5,146 bases of DNA, from NCBI GenBank assembly GCA_043101835.1, contig JBICHM010000162.1:1-5146 (forward strand), given 5' to 3'. Positions within the stretch are counted from its first letter, which is position 1; each line of letters begins with the position of its first letter. Under the pieces are notes generated by a model. That model saw only the letters and a list, made by a program, of their open reading frames with translations, did no database searches and was not told where the DNA came from. Origin of the DNA: JBICHM01 sp043101835. Lineage in GTDB: Bacteria; Planctomycetota; Phycisphaerae; Phycisphaerales; UBA1924. Positions 1 through 5,146 of the stretch are shown here, piece by piece. A program made the translations under genes and the position numbers.

Positions 1-970
1 CGATGATGGCCAGGCCCGACGCCGCGGCTTCGTTGATGACCAGGCCCCAGGGCTCGAAGTCGCTGGGGAGCACCAGGGCGTCGCAGGCGTGGTAGAGCGC
101 GCTGACGAGACGCTGATCCGTCAGGAAACCCGTAATCGACACGCGCCCGGCGAGGTCGTCGCCGATGAGAGCCTCGATCTCCTCCCGGAGCGGCCCGTCG
201 CCGACGAGCAGCAGGTCCCAATCGGGTCGCTGCGCGGCGATCGCGCGGAAGGCGCGCACGAGCAGGTCCACCCGCTTCACGCTCGCGAGGCGACCGCTGT
301 AGACGATGCGCCGGCGCTTCGGATCGAGACCGAAATGGTCGAGGGCCGCGCGCGATTCGTCGGCGGTGATGGAGCGGATCTCGTCGTAGTCGGGCTCATA
401 AGGCCAGCGGAACATGCGGTCGCGCGCCACGCCGTAGCGCGCGAAATACGCCTCGCCGCAGGAGCCGCAGGGCATCACGCCGGTGAACCGACGCAGGAAT
501 CGTGGCATGAGGAAACGCTTGATCGCCCGCTTGAGACCGGTGGGGTTGTCGCCGTGGATGTTGCTGTCGCCGAAGAGGAACAGCGGCACGCGTCGTCGCC
601 GGAAGTGGCGAATGATGCGGAGTTTCCCGGCGTCGGTATAGCCGACCATGACGATCGCCCGGACGTCGCGCTCCTCGAGCCACCGGATCATCGCGCGCCC
701 ACGTCGCCAGTCGCCGGGGATGCGCCTGGGGCGCAGACGCCCGTAGCCCGGCTCCCCGGGCGCGAAACAGATCGAGCCGATCTCGGGGTGGTCCTGGTAC
801 GGGCGCGGCGCCGGGTCGAACTCGTGGGTGAAGACGCTCCAGAGGCGCACCTCGGGCATCTCGCGCGCGATGCGCCGGTGCAGATGCAGGCGGTACGGGG
901 TCAGCGTGTTCGCGACCACCGCGATGGCCACCTGGCCGTCCTGCGCGGGATGACCGGTCGTCTCACTCAT
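1..970 (-). CDS. GT4 family glycosyltransferase, 3' end beyond the window (partial)
   Basis: My own translation of the minus strand from ATG at 970-968 stays open for 323 codons to the left edge, so roughly the last 50-70 residues are missing. After a short polar leader, the protein reads VANTLTPYRLHLHRRI (18-33), the N-terminal signature of a GT4 subgroup with an N-T-P-Y-R loop. FLFGDSNIHGDN at 131-142 follows, then a Cys pair in MPCGSCGEAY (166-175). The donor domain starts near 220: VYSGRLASVKR (223-233), LLVGDGPL (254-261) and the E-x7-E motif EPWGLVINE at 306-314. The catalytic elements are intact. It is only distantly similar to the GT4 immediately upstream, so the two probably make different linkages. 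The start overlaps the previous stop as ATGA; the nearest purine-rich site (AAGG, one base away) is too close to be good, which points to coupled translation. Confidence 0.9.
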   Translation of the reverse strand, partial: MSETTGHPAQDGQVAIAVVANTLTPYRLHLHRRIAREMPEVRLWSVFTHEFDPAPRPYQDHPEIGSICFAPGEPGYGRLRPRRIPGDWRRGRAMIRWLEERDVRAIVMVGYTDAGKLRIIRHFRRRRVPLFLFGDSNIHGDNPTGLKRAIKRFLMPRFLRRFTGVMPCGSCGEAYFARYGVARDRMFRWPYEPDYDEIRSITADESRAALDHFGLDPKRRRIVYSGRLASVKRVDLLVRAFRAIAAQRPDWDLLLVGDGPLREEIEALIGDDLAGRVSITGFLTDQRLVSALYHACDALVLPSDFEPWGLVINEAAASGLAII

Positions 971-2118
971 GCCTTGCCGGCGATCGCCTTGTACCGCTCC
1001 TGGAATGACCGGACCGTCCGGGCGCCGTCGTAGTGCTCGAGCACCCACGACCTCGCGCCCTCGCCCGCGGCGCGGAGCGCCTGCTCGTCGGCAAGCAGGT
1101 CGAGCACGGCGGCGGCGACGGCCTCGGGGGTCTTGTCAACGATGCGGGCGCCGCCCGAGCGCTCCAGTTCGGCCCAGATATCGACACCCCTGGTCGTGAC
1201 GACGGGCGTCCCGCAGGCGAGCGATTCGGGGAGCACGAGGCCGAAGTTCTCCTGGTGCGTGGGCAGCGCGAAGACATCGGCCGCCTGGTAGAGCGACAGC
1301 TTGCGCTCGCCGCGCACCATGCCGGGGAAGCGGGCGTCCTCGCCGAGTCCGAGGTCGCCGGCGAGCCGGCGCATGGCGTTGACATACGCATCGTCACCGG
1401 GGCCGGCGACGATGAGAATCGCGTTCGGTCGCGAGCTGCGCACGATCGCGAAGGCGCGGAGGAGGATCTCGACACCCTTCTTCTCGTGCACGCGGCTGAG
1501 GAAGAGGATGACGGGGCGGTCCTCGGGAAGATCGAACGCGTCGCGCGCCTCGGCGGGACCGGGAAGATTCTGGAAGGGCGCGATGTCGAAGACATACGGC
1601 ACCACGGCGCCGGAGCCTCGCGGGAACCACCTGGAAGCCTGCGCGAGTTCGGCCTCCGCGGTGCAATGCACCCAGGAGGCGTTCTCGAGCAGTCGCCGGC
1701 CGGCGAGGGCGAGGTAGAGGCGTTTCTTGGCGCCCCGGTGCGCCATACACCAGTCGTCGAGCATGCCGTGGACGCTCAGGGCGTAGGGCTTGCCCGCGCG
1801 TCGAGCGACCTTGGCGAGCTGGATGTTGGCGCGCTCCCAGGGCGTGTGGACATGCAGGACGTCGCATTCGCGGATGTGCGCCTCGCACGCCCGCCGTGCG
1901 CCCGCCGGGAGGAGGCCCGCGGCGCCCTGGGACGGGATCGTCACGACGCGCGGCGCGCGATCGGCGCCGGCCCATTCGTCCGGCGCGTCGGCGGGGTCGT
2001 GGGTCAGGAGTGTGACCTCCTCGCCGGCGTCGGCGAGCGCCCCGGTCATGTCGATGACGGCGCGAACAACGCCGCCTTCGACAAGCCGTATGCGCGGGAG
2101 GTAGTGCACGATCTTCAT
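967..2118 (-). CDS. GT4 family glycosyltransferase
   Basis: This complete 383-residue retaining glycosyltransferase has a GT-B fold. The N-terminal acceptor domain starts MKIVHYLPRI, with a Gly-rich loop (VEGGVVRA, 13-20), DVLHVHTPW at 86-94 and SVHG at 115-118. The C-terminal nucleotide-sugar domain begins near 200, with FLSRVHEKKG at 206-215 (Arg209 and Lys214 are the likely phosphate contacts), IVAGPGDD at 236-243, and the E-x7-E signature ENFGLVLPE at 290-298. These are hallmarks of GT4 (Glycos_transf_1) enzymes of length about 350-400, so it looks intact. It has no signal peptide and should work on the cytoplasmic side, adding a sugar from a nucleotide donor to a lipid-linked glycan. ATG overlaps the preceding stop by 4 bases (ATGA, 2118-2115), and its own stop overlaps the next start in the same way (970-967). 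Sugar specificity is not readable. Confidence 0.93.
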   Translation of the reverse strand: MKIVHYLPRIRLVEGGVVRAVIDMTGALADAGEEVTLLTHDPADAPDEWAGADRAPRVVTIPSQGAAGLLPAGARRACEAHIRECDVLHVHTPWERANIQLAKVARRAGKPYALSVHGMLDDWCMAHRGAKKRLYLALAGRRLLENASWVHCTAEAELAQASRWFPRGSGAVVPYVFDIAPFQNLPGPAEARDAFDLPEDRPVILFLSRVHEKKGVEILLRAFAIVRSSRPNAILIVAGPGDDAYVNAMRRLAGDLGLGEDARFPGMVRGERKLSLYQAADVFALPTHQENFGLVLPESLACGTPVVTTRGVDIWAELERSGGARIVDKTPEAVAAAVLDLLADEQALRAAGEGARSWVLEHYDGARTVRSFQERYKAIAGKA

Positions 2119-2732
2119 CTGGCTGCTCCGGTGGAGGCTGGCTGGTTGACCCCGCGCAGCACGCGCTCGCCGAGGCGTTTGGCGTTATCGCCGGCGCAGA
2201 CGCTGTCGGGGGGAAGTGAGTGGAAGACGGTGGAGCGTGCGCCGACGACGGTGCGTGCGCCGATCGTGACGCCGGGGCCGACGAAGACGTCGGCGGCGAT
2301 CCAGACGTCGTCCTCGATGTGAATGGGGCGCGCGATCAGGGGCATGTCGCGCTGTGTGTAGTCGTACCCCGCGGCGCAGAGGTGCGCGTACTGGCTGACG
2401 GTGCAATGGGCGCCGATGTCGACGGGGCCGAGGCAGAAAATCACCGCGTGGTCGCCGATGGTCGAATGGGCGCCGATGGAGAGCCGGGCGGGGTGGCTGA
2501 TGCGCGCGGTCGGGCGGATGCGCGCCGTCGGATGCACGGTGGCGCCGAAGAGGCGCAGCAGCGCCCGGCGGGCCAGATACCAGTTGTGGAAGGTGATGCG
2601 CATGAGCGGCTGGCCGACGAGCTCCCAGAGGGTCTCCTTGGCGCGCTCGGCGCGTGTGGCGCCGCGAACCAGCGCGACGCTGCGTGCGGGATCCGTCTGC
2701 GACCTGGTCTCGTGGCCAGGGGCGCTCACCAC
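2115..2732 (-). CDS. WcaF-like left-handed beta-helix acetyltransferase family protein, catalytic His replaced by Tyr
   Basis: This 205-residue protein resembles WcaF-type (colanic-acid) acetyltransferases and is a paralogue of the C-terminal half of the fusion protein two genes upstream. Shared elements include FHNWY (48-52), FGA (62-64), SQYAHLCA (113-120) and VGPGVTIGA (151-159), with hexapeptide repeats across about 66-170. Two conserved sites differ: the catalytic histidine of HDYT is Tyr123 in AGYDYT (codon 2366-2364), and the GNPA motif reads GDNA at 181-184. It may therefore be inactive, use another mechanism, or serve as a structural partner. The start is ambiguous: two tandem GTG codons (2732-2730 and 2729-2727). 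The second would give a GTGA overlap with the sulfotransferase stop, like the neighbouring junctions, and a protein one residue shorter. A GGGG lies upstream. The fold is certain; acetyltransferase activity is not. Confidence 0.88.
   Translation of the reverse strand: MVSAPGHETRSQTDPARSVALVRGATRAERAKETLWELVGQPLMRITFHNWYLARRALLRLFGATVHPTARIRPTARISHPARLSIGAHSTIGDHAVIFCLGPVDIGAHCTVSQYAHLCAAGYDYTQRDMPLIARPIHIEDDVWIAADVFVGPGVTIGARTVVGARSTVFHSLPPDSVCAGDNAKRLGERVLRGVNQPASTGAAR
2126..2129 (-). promoter_or_regulatory. Ribosome binding site for the first GT4 gene, within the preceding gene
   Basis: The minus strand reads GGAG, then 7 bases, then ATG at 2118-2116. The site lies inside the last codons of the stand-alone acetyltransferase gene and supports the ATG that overlaps that gene's stop codon. 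Confidence 0.6.
2372..2400 (-). repeat. 29-base repeat inside the acetyltransferase domains, copy 2
   Basis: Partner of 3801-3829, in the stand-alone acetyltransferase gene, with 28 of 29 bases identical. A second, 16-base exact match between the same two genes (2578-2593 and 4007-4022) encodes FHNWY. Similarity between the blocks is much lower, so these are islands of conserved coding sequence. Confidence 0.75.
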
Positions 2733-3577
2733 TCGTACCCCAGTCGCCTGAGTGTCGGCTCCATGTGGGGACGGATGAGGTCGAGGGTCTCGGCGTCGAG
2801 TTCATCGCGCCACTTGTCGACGCGCGAGGCGTCGGCCGTGCTTGCGGCCGCGTCGATGACCGGATCTGGATCCGGCAGCTCGATGAACTCGGCGATGCGC
2901 CGCATCTCCTCGCTCGGCCGGGCCATGAGGCGTTCGTAGCGGACCTCGAGGATGTTGGCGTCGGAGAGCGCCGCGGCGTCGTCGAGCGCCCGGGAGATGG
3001 CGCCGGACCATTGACGCGCAAGGACCACGGGGCGCGGGTCGGCGTCCACCCATTCTCGCCACCCGGGCGGGCGCGGCCCCCAGAAATCGAGCGGCTTCTG
3101 CGAGAAGCGCCTGGTGATGGTGTGCATGGCGCGAGGCGCGTAGGCCGGCCACTCCCAGAGCGGCGTCTGCATGGCGCGCCGGACCAGCCCCCCCATCGGC
3201 ATCGGCTGGCGCATGATCTCGTCGGTGGATCGGATCACCGACCTGCCGTCGCGGATCAGCAGGAGGATGCGGGCGTCGGGAAAGACAGCGTTTACGAACC
3301 GGAGGCGGAGGGTGTTGCTCGGCGTCTTCTCTGCGAACCGGTCGCGGTCCCGCTCGCGCATGAACCGCTCGAAGGCGTCGCGGATGTGCGCGACGACGCG
3401 CGGGGTCGCGTCGGCCTCGGTCAGCACATCATCGGGTCGGTAGCCGCTTCCCCACGTCCAGATGTGGCGCGGCTCGACCCAATACGCGACGCGCGGGTGG
3501 CGCGAGAACAGGTCGCCCAGCCAGGTCGTGCCCGAGCGGTGCGTGCCGATGAGGATAATCGGTCGCTCGACGCCCAT
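2726..3577 (-). CDS. PAPS-dependent sulfotransferase
   Basis: This 283-residue protein should transfer a sulfate group from 3'-phosphoadenosine 5'-phosphosulfate to a hydroxyl, probably on a glycan or glycolipid given its neighbours. It opens with the 5'-phosphosulfate binding loop GTHRSGTTWL (11-20), directly after a beta strand. EKTP at 83-86 is typical of the bacterial Sulfotransfer_3-type family, and LLLIRDGRSVIRS (105-117) is the 3'-phosphate binding segment. VRYERL (212-217) corresponds to the conserved late Y-E-x-L element, and KWRDEL (255-260) matches the usual C-terminal region. There is no signal peptide, so it acts in the cytoplasm. Length is normal and both cofactor motifs look intact. 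ATG lies 2 bases after the stop of the fusion gene with only a weak GAGAG upstream, suggesting translational coupling. The acceptor cannot be read from sequence. Confidence 0.92.
   Translation of the reverse strand: MGVERPIILIGTHRSGTTWLGDLFSRHPRVAYWVEPRHIWTWGSGYRPDDVLTEADATPRVVAHIRDAFERFMRERDRDRFAEKTPSNTLRLRFVNAVFPDARILLLIRDGRSVIRSTDEIMRQPMPMGGLVRRAMQTPLWEWPAYAPRAMHTITRRFSQKPLDFWGPRPPGWREWVDADPRPVVLARQWSGAISRALDDAAALSDANILEVRYERLMARPSEEMRRIAEFIELPDPDPVIDAAASTADASRVDKWRDELDAETLDLIRPHMEPTLRRLGYEW
3524..3547 (-). other. PAPS-binding 5'-phosphosulfate loop of the sulfotransferase
   Basis: Residues 11-18 read GTHRSGTT, a P-loop-like element that in this superfamily contacts the 5'-phosphosulfate of the donor. 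It follows the strand PIILI at residues 6-10. Its intactness argues for an active enzyme. Confidence 0.85.
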
Positions 3578-3579
3578 CG

Positions 3580-5112
3580 TTACTGCAACTCTCGCTTCTT
3601 GATGGGCTTGGCTGGATTGCCGACGTAGACGAGACCGCCCTCAAGATCGCTGTACACGCTCGTGCGCGCGCCGATGACCGCGAGCGCGCCGATGGTCACA
3701 TTCGGGCCGACGAAGGCGTCGGCGCCGATCCAGGCGTCACGACCGATCGTGATCGGGTCGCGGATAAGGCGGAAGCGCCGGTCGGTGTAGTCGTGCGTCC
3801 CGGCGCAGAGGTGGGCGTACTGGCTGACGATGGTTCGCTCGCCGATGGTGATCTTGCCAAGGCTGTAGAGGATGGCGTAGTCACCGACGGTGACGCCGTC
3901 TCGGATGTCGAGGTTCCACGGGATCTCGATCTGGGTGGTCGGCCGGATCGACACCCCCTTGCCGATGCGTGCGCCAAACGTGCGAAGGATGAACCGGCGC
4001 ACGCCGTACCAGTTGTGGAAGGAGAGCCGGAAGATCGGGCGCCCAATGAGCATCCAGACGGCGCGAATGACCTTCTCGCGGAAGGACCACGGGCTGGATT
4101 CGGGCGTGAGCTGGTGGGGATCGAGATCGGCGGCGGCCGCGGCGTCCTGAAGCTCGCGGACGCGCTGTTCGTGCCGGTGCGTCTGCTCGGCGTCAGCGGC
4201 GGCGGGCGGGCGCGCATCGTGCTCGAACCCGACGGGATGATCCGGATCGATTCGGTGCAGGAGGCGCACCTTCAGCGTCGTCATGCGCTCGTAGGTGGCC
4301 AGAAGCGATGCATAGGTGCGCGCCGGCCGCCCTTCGAGGATGCCGCCGGTGAGCAGGAGCGTCACGACCCATCGCATGAGCGGTCGGAACGGCAGCCGAT
4401 AGCCGACGAGTTTCCACGCGCGCCGCCGCTCGACCGGATCGCGCGAGAGTATGCGTCCAAGCGTCGGCCGCTCGTGACGCGACGCGATGACCTGCAATGC
4501 TTCAAGCGACGAATAGCGGTTGTGCTTGTCGAGCCAGTCGTAGAGACCCTTGCTGAACGCGTAGTGCACATAGGGCTGATCGAGCTTGCCGACGCGCCCC
4601 TCGGTCGCCTCGCGCTGACCGTGTCCCCAGTCTCGGAAGCGCATCCGCGCACGGTGGAACAGGCGCATCTGGTAGGTCGGATAGCCGCCGGCACGCTTGA
4701 GCCAGCGTCCCATGAACATGAGCTTGCTGGGGATGTGGTAGCCGGCCTCGTCGGGGTCGCGACGAAGCACGGCGTCCATCTCGCGCACGAGTTCGGGCGT
4801 GAGACGCTCGTCGGCGTCGAGGTGGAAGATCCAATCGTGCCTGACGGGGATGTTGTCGATCGCCCAGTTGCGTTGCGCGCTGAACGACTCGAACGGATGC
4901 TCCCAGACGGTCGCCCCCAGCTCGCGCGCGATCTCGATCGTGCGATCGGTCGATCCCGAATCGAGCACATGGACATCATCGCACCACGAGCAGGACTCGA
5001 TGCACGCCCGGATATTGATCTCTTCGTTCAGGGTGAGGATGACCACGGAGACCGGCGCCGTCTGGACGGCGCGCTCGACTGCCTGCGCTGGTGCGGGCGC
5101 CTCCAGGGTCAC
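3580..5112 (-). CDS. Bifunctional GT2 glycosyltransferase / WcaF-like O-acetyltransferase fusion
   Basis: This 510-residue protein has two enzyme domains. Residues about 20-290 are a family 2 glycosyltransferase of the WaaE/KdtX (beta-1,4-glucosyltransferase-like) type: SVVILTLNEE at 22-31, VLDSGSTDRT at 49-58, the nucleotide-sugar/metal motif HLDADER at 97-103, a family-typical region around 183-205 (HYAFSKGL, then KHNRYSSLEA), and a hydrophobic stretch at 247-258 that may touch the membrane. A charged, Ala-rich linker (about 291-345) leads to a left-handed beta-helix acetyltransferase (346-506) of the WcaF type, with FHNWY at 365-369, hexapeptide repeats, the presumed catalytic His440 in GTHDYT, and the CoA-side motif GNPAK at 498-502. 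WcaF-type enzymes are usually separate proteins of about 180 residues. The start is GTG with a strong upstream GAGGAGG. The stop TAA lies 2 bases before the sulfotransferase start. It likely adds a sugar to a lipid-linked oligosaccharide and acetylates the same product; the sugar and acceptor are unknown. Confidence 0.92.
   Translation of the reverse strand: MTLEAPAPAQAVERAVQTAPVSVVILTLNEEINIRACIESCSWCDDVHVLDSGSTDRTIEIARELGATVWEHPFESFSAQRNWAIDNIPVRHDWIFHLDADERLTPELVREMDAVLRRDPDEAGYHIPSKLMFMGRWLKRAGGYPTYQMRLFHRARMRFRDWGHGQREATEGRVGKLDQPYVHYAFSKGLYDWLDKHNRYSSLEALQVIASRHERPTLGRILSRDPVERRRAWKLVGYRLPFRPLMRWVVTLLLTGGILEGRPARTYASLLATYERMTTLKVRLLHRIDPDHPVGFEHDARPPAAADAEQTHRHEQRVRELQDAAAAADLDPHQLTPESSPWSFREKVIRAVWMLIGRPIFRLSFHNWYGVRRFILRTFGARIGKGVSIRPTTQIEIPWNLDIRDGVTVGDYAILYSLGKITIGERTIVSQYAHLCAGTHDYTDRRFRLIRDPITIGRDAWIGADAFVGPNVTIGALAVIGARTSVYSDLEGGLVYVGNPAKPIKKRELQ
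3595..4077 (-). other. WcaF-like left-handed beta-helix acetyltransferase domain (residues 346-506)
   Basis: Domain entry for the C-terminal part of the fusion protein. Hexapeptide turns such as VTVGDY, ITIGER, ITIGRD and VTIGAL are visible, as is the loop SQYAHLCAGTHDYT with His440 (codon 3795-3793), the expected catalytic base in this family. Proteins with this fold are normally trimers with active sites between subunits, so the attached glycosyltransferase would probably be presented as a trimer too (inference). Confidence 0.87.
3801..3829 (-). repeat. 29-base repeat inside the acetyltransferase domains, copy 1
   Basis: This stretch, in the fusion gene, matches 28 of 29 bases with 2372-2400. 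It encodes VSQYAHLCA, next to the active-site loop, and the single difference is a silent third-position change in an alanine codon (GCC here, GCG in the other copy). Best read as shared ancestry of the two acetyltransferase domains, not as a mobile or regulatory repeat. Confidence 0.75.
4243..5055 (-). other. GT2 glycosyltransferase domain (residues about 20-290)
   Basis: Domain entry for the N-terminal part of the fusion protein. D51, D56 and the D99-A-D101-E triad are the nucleotide-sugar binding positions expected in a GT-A fold. The His/Lys/Tyr-rich segment near 183-205 and the hydrophobic helix followed by GGILEG at 256-261 match the C-terminal half of WaaE/KdtX-type enzymes. The domain is about full length for that family, so it should be functional on its own. 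Boundaries are approximate. Confidence 0.85.
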
Positions 5113-5146
5113 GCCGCGACCTCCTCGGGCGCGGCGAGAACGCCTG
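5109..5146 (-). CDS. C-terminal tail of an unidentified upstream gene (partial)
   Basis: Reading the minus strand in the frame that ends with TGA at 5111-5109 gives an open stretch of 11 codons from the window edge, ending GVLAAPEEVAA-stop. The stop overlaps the GTG start of the next gene as GTGA, the same geometry seen at other junctions of this cluster, so this is probably the 3' end of the preceding operon gene. Too little is present to suggest a function. A chance open frame of this length is common in GC-rich DNA; the call rests on the overlap pattern, not on the peptide. Confidence 0.4.
   Translation of the reverse strand, partial: GVLAAPEEVAA
5120..5126 (-). promoter_or_regulatory. 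Ribosome binding site for the GT2-acetyltransferase fusion gene
   Basis: The minus strand reads GAGGAGG here, a strong match to the anti-Shine-Dalgarno sequence, followed by 7 bases and then GTG at 5112-5110. It supports the GTG codon as the real start, although no ATG is present there. It is the best ribosome binding site in the window. Confidence 0.75.

Noticed and set aside
463..472. Cys-x2-Cys pair (CGSC) in the partial GT4 protein considered as a metal site
   Set aside because: Only two cysteines are close together and no second pair or nearby His is seen; this loop is variable among GT4 enzymes, so a zinc site is not supported.
89..1033. Plus-strand open frame of 314 codons
   Set aside because: It is antisense to the partial GT4 gene, whose minus-strand translation carries the E-x7-E and other GT4 motifs. 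The plus-strand product shows no fold or motif.
963..1595. Minus-strand open frame of 210 codons in another phase
   Set aside because: It is a Ser/Arg/Pro-rich out-of-frame reading of the GT4 gene, which accounts for the same DNA.
1033..2322. Long plus-strand open frame of 429 codons
   Set aside because: It lies antisense to the GT4 gene and part of the acetyltransferase gene, both of which have clear catalytic motifs. Its translation is low in complexity and rich in R, G, A, E and D, with no recognisable domain, as expected for the complement of GC-rich genes.
2654..3628. Plus-strand open frame of 324 codons
   Set aside because: It is the complement of the sulfotransferase gene; the minus-strand product has intact PAPS-binding motifs and the plus-strand one has none.
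4078..4242. Possible missed gene boundary or assembly join between the two domains of the fusion gene
   Set aside because: The frame is continuous through the linker, codon use stays similar, no convincing ribosome binding site or start precedes the acetyltransferase domain, and both domains are complete, so a true fusion is the simpler reading.
1..5146. Search for tRNA or rRNA genes, CRISPR arrays, insertion sequences, promoters and hairpin terminators
   Set aside because: Nearly every base is within coding sequence. I saw no tandem spaced repeats, transposase motifs, terminal inverted repeats, tRNA-like cloverleaf or GC hairpin followed by T-run at a gene end.

Overview
The window is a dense, single-direction piece of a surface-polysaccharide or glycolipid gene cluster, all read from the minus strand. 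It is GC-rich, and no RNA gene, mobile element or CRISPR array is visible. The combination of WcaF-type acetyltransferases, a prokaryotic sulfotransferase and GT4 glycosyltransferases in tightly overlapping genes would suit a GC-rich environmental bacterium. A planctomycete of the Phycisphaerae type is my best guess, but it is a weak one: there is no marker gene, and other GC-rich phyla would also fit.

In transcription order (right to left) the layout is as follows. (1) The last codons of an unidentified upstream gene, about 5146-5109. (2) A 510-residue protein at 5112-3580 that joins a WaaE/KdtX-like GT2 glycosyltransferase to a WcaF-like left-handed beta-helix acetyltransferase. (3) A 283-residue PAPS-dependent sulfotransferase, 3577-2726. 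(4) A stand-alone WcaF-like acetyltransferase-family protein of 205 residues, 2732-2115, that is a paralogue of the C-terminal half of gene 2 but has a tyrosine where the catalytic histidine is expected. (5) A complete GT4 glycosyltransferase of 383 residues, 2118-967. (6) A second, divergent GT4 glycosyltransferase starting at 970 and running off the left edge.

The genes are packed without usable intergenic space. Three junctions between called genes, and probably a fourth at the right edge, are or can be read as 4-base ATGA/GTGA stop-start overlaps. The remaining junction has only 2 bases between stop and start. This indicates one polycistronic mRNA with translational coupling. No promoter or terminator is visible, so the operon extends past both ends.

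Functionally, three glycosyltransferase modules would build an oligosaccharide on a cytoplasmic carrier, and the acetyltransferase and sulfotransferase would decorate it. The likely product is an O-acetylated and sulfated exopolysaccharide, capsule or glycolipid; this is inference from family membership. The most notable points are the GT2-acetyltransferase fusion and the apparently catalytically altered acetyltransferase paralogue two genes downstream. I see no evidence for a wholly new kind of system.
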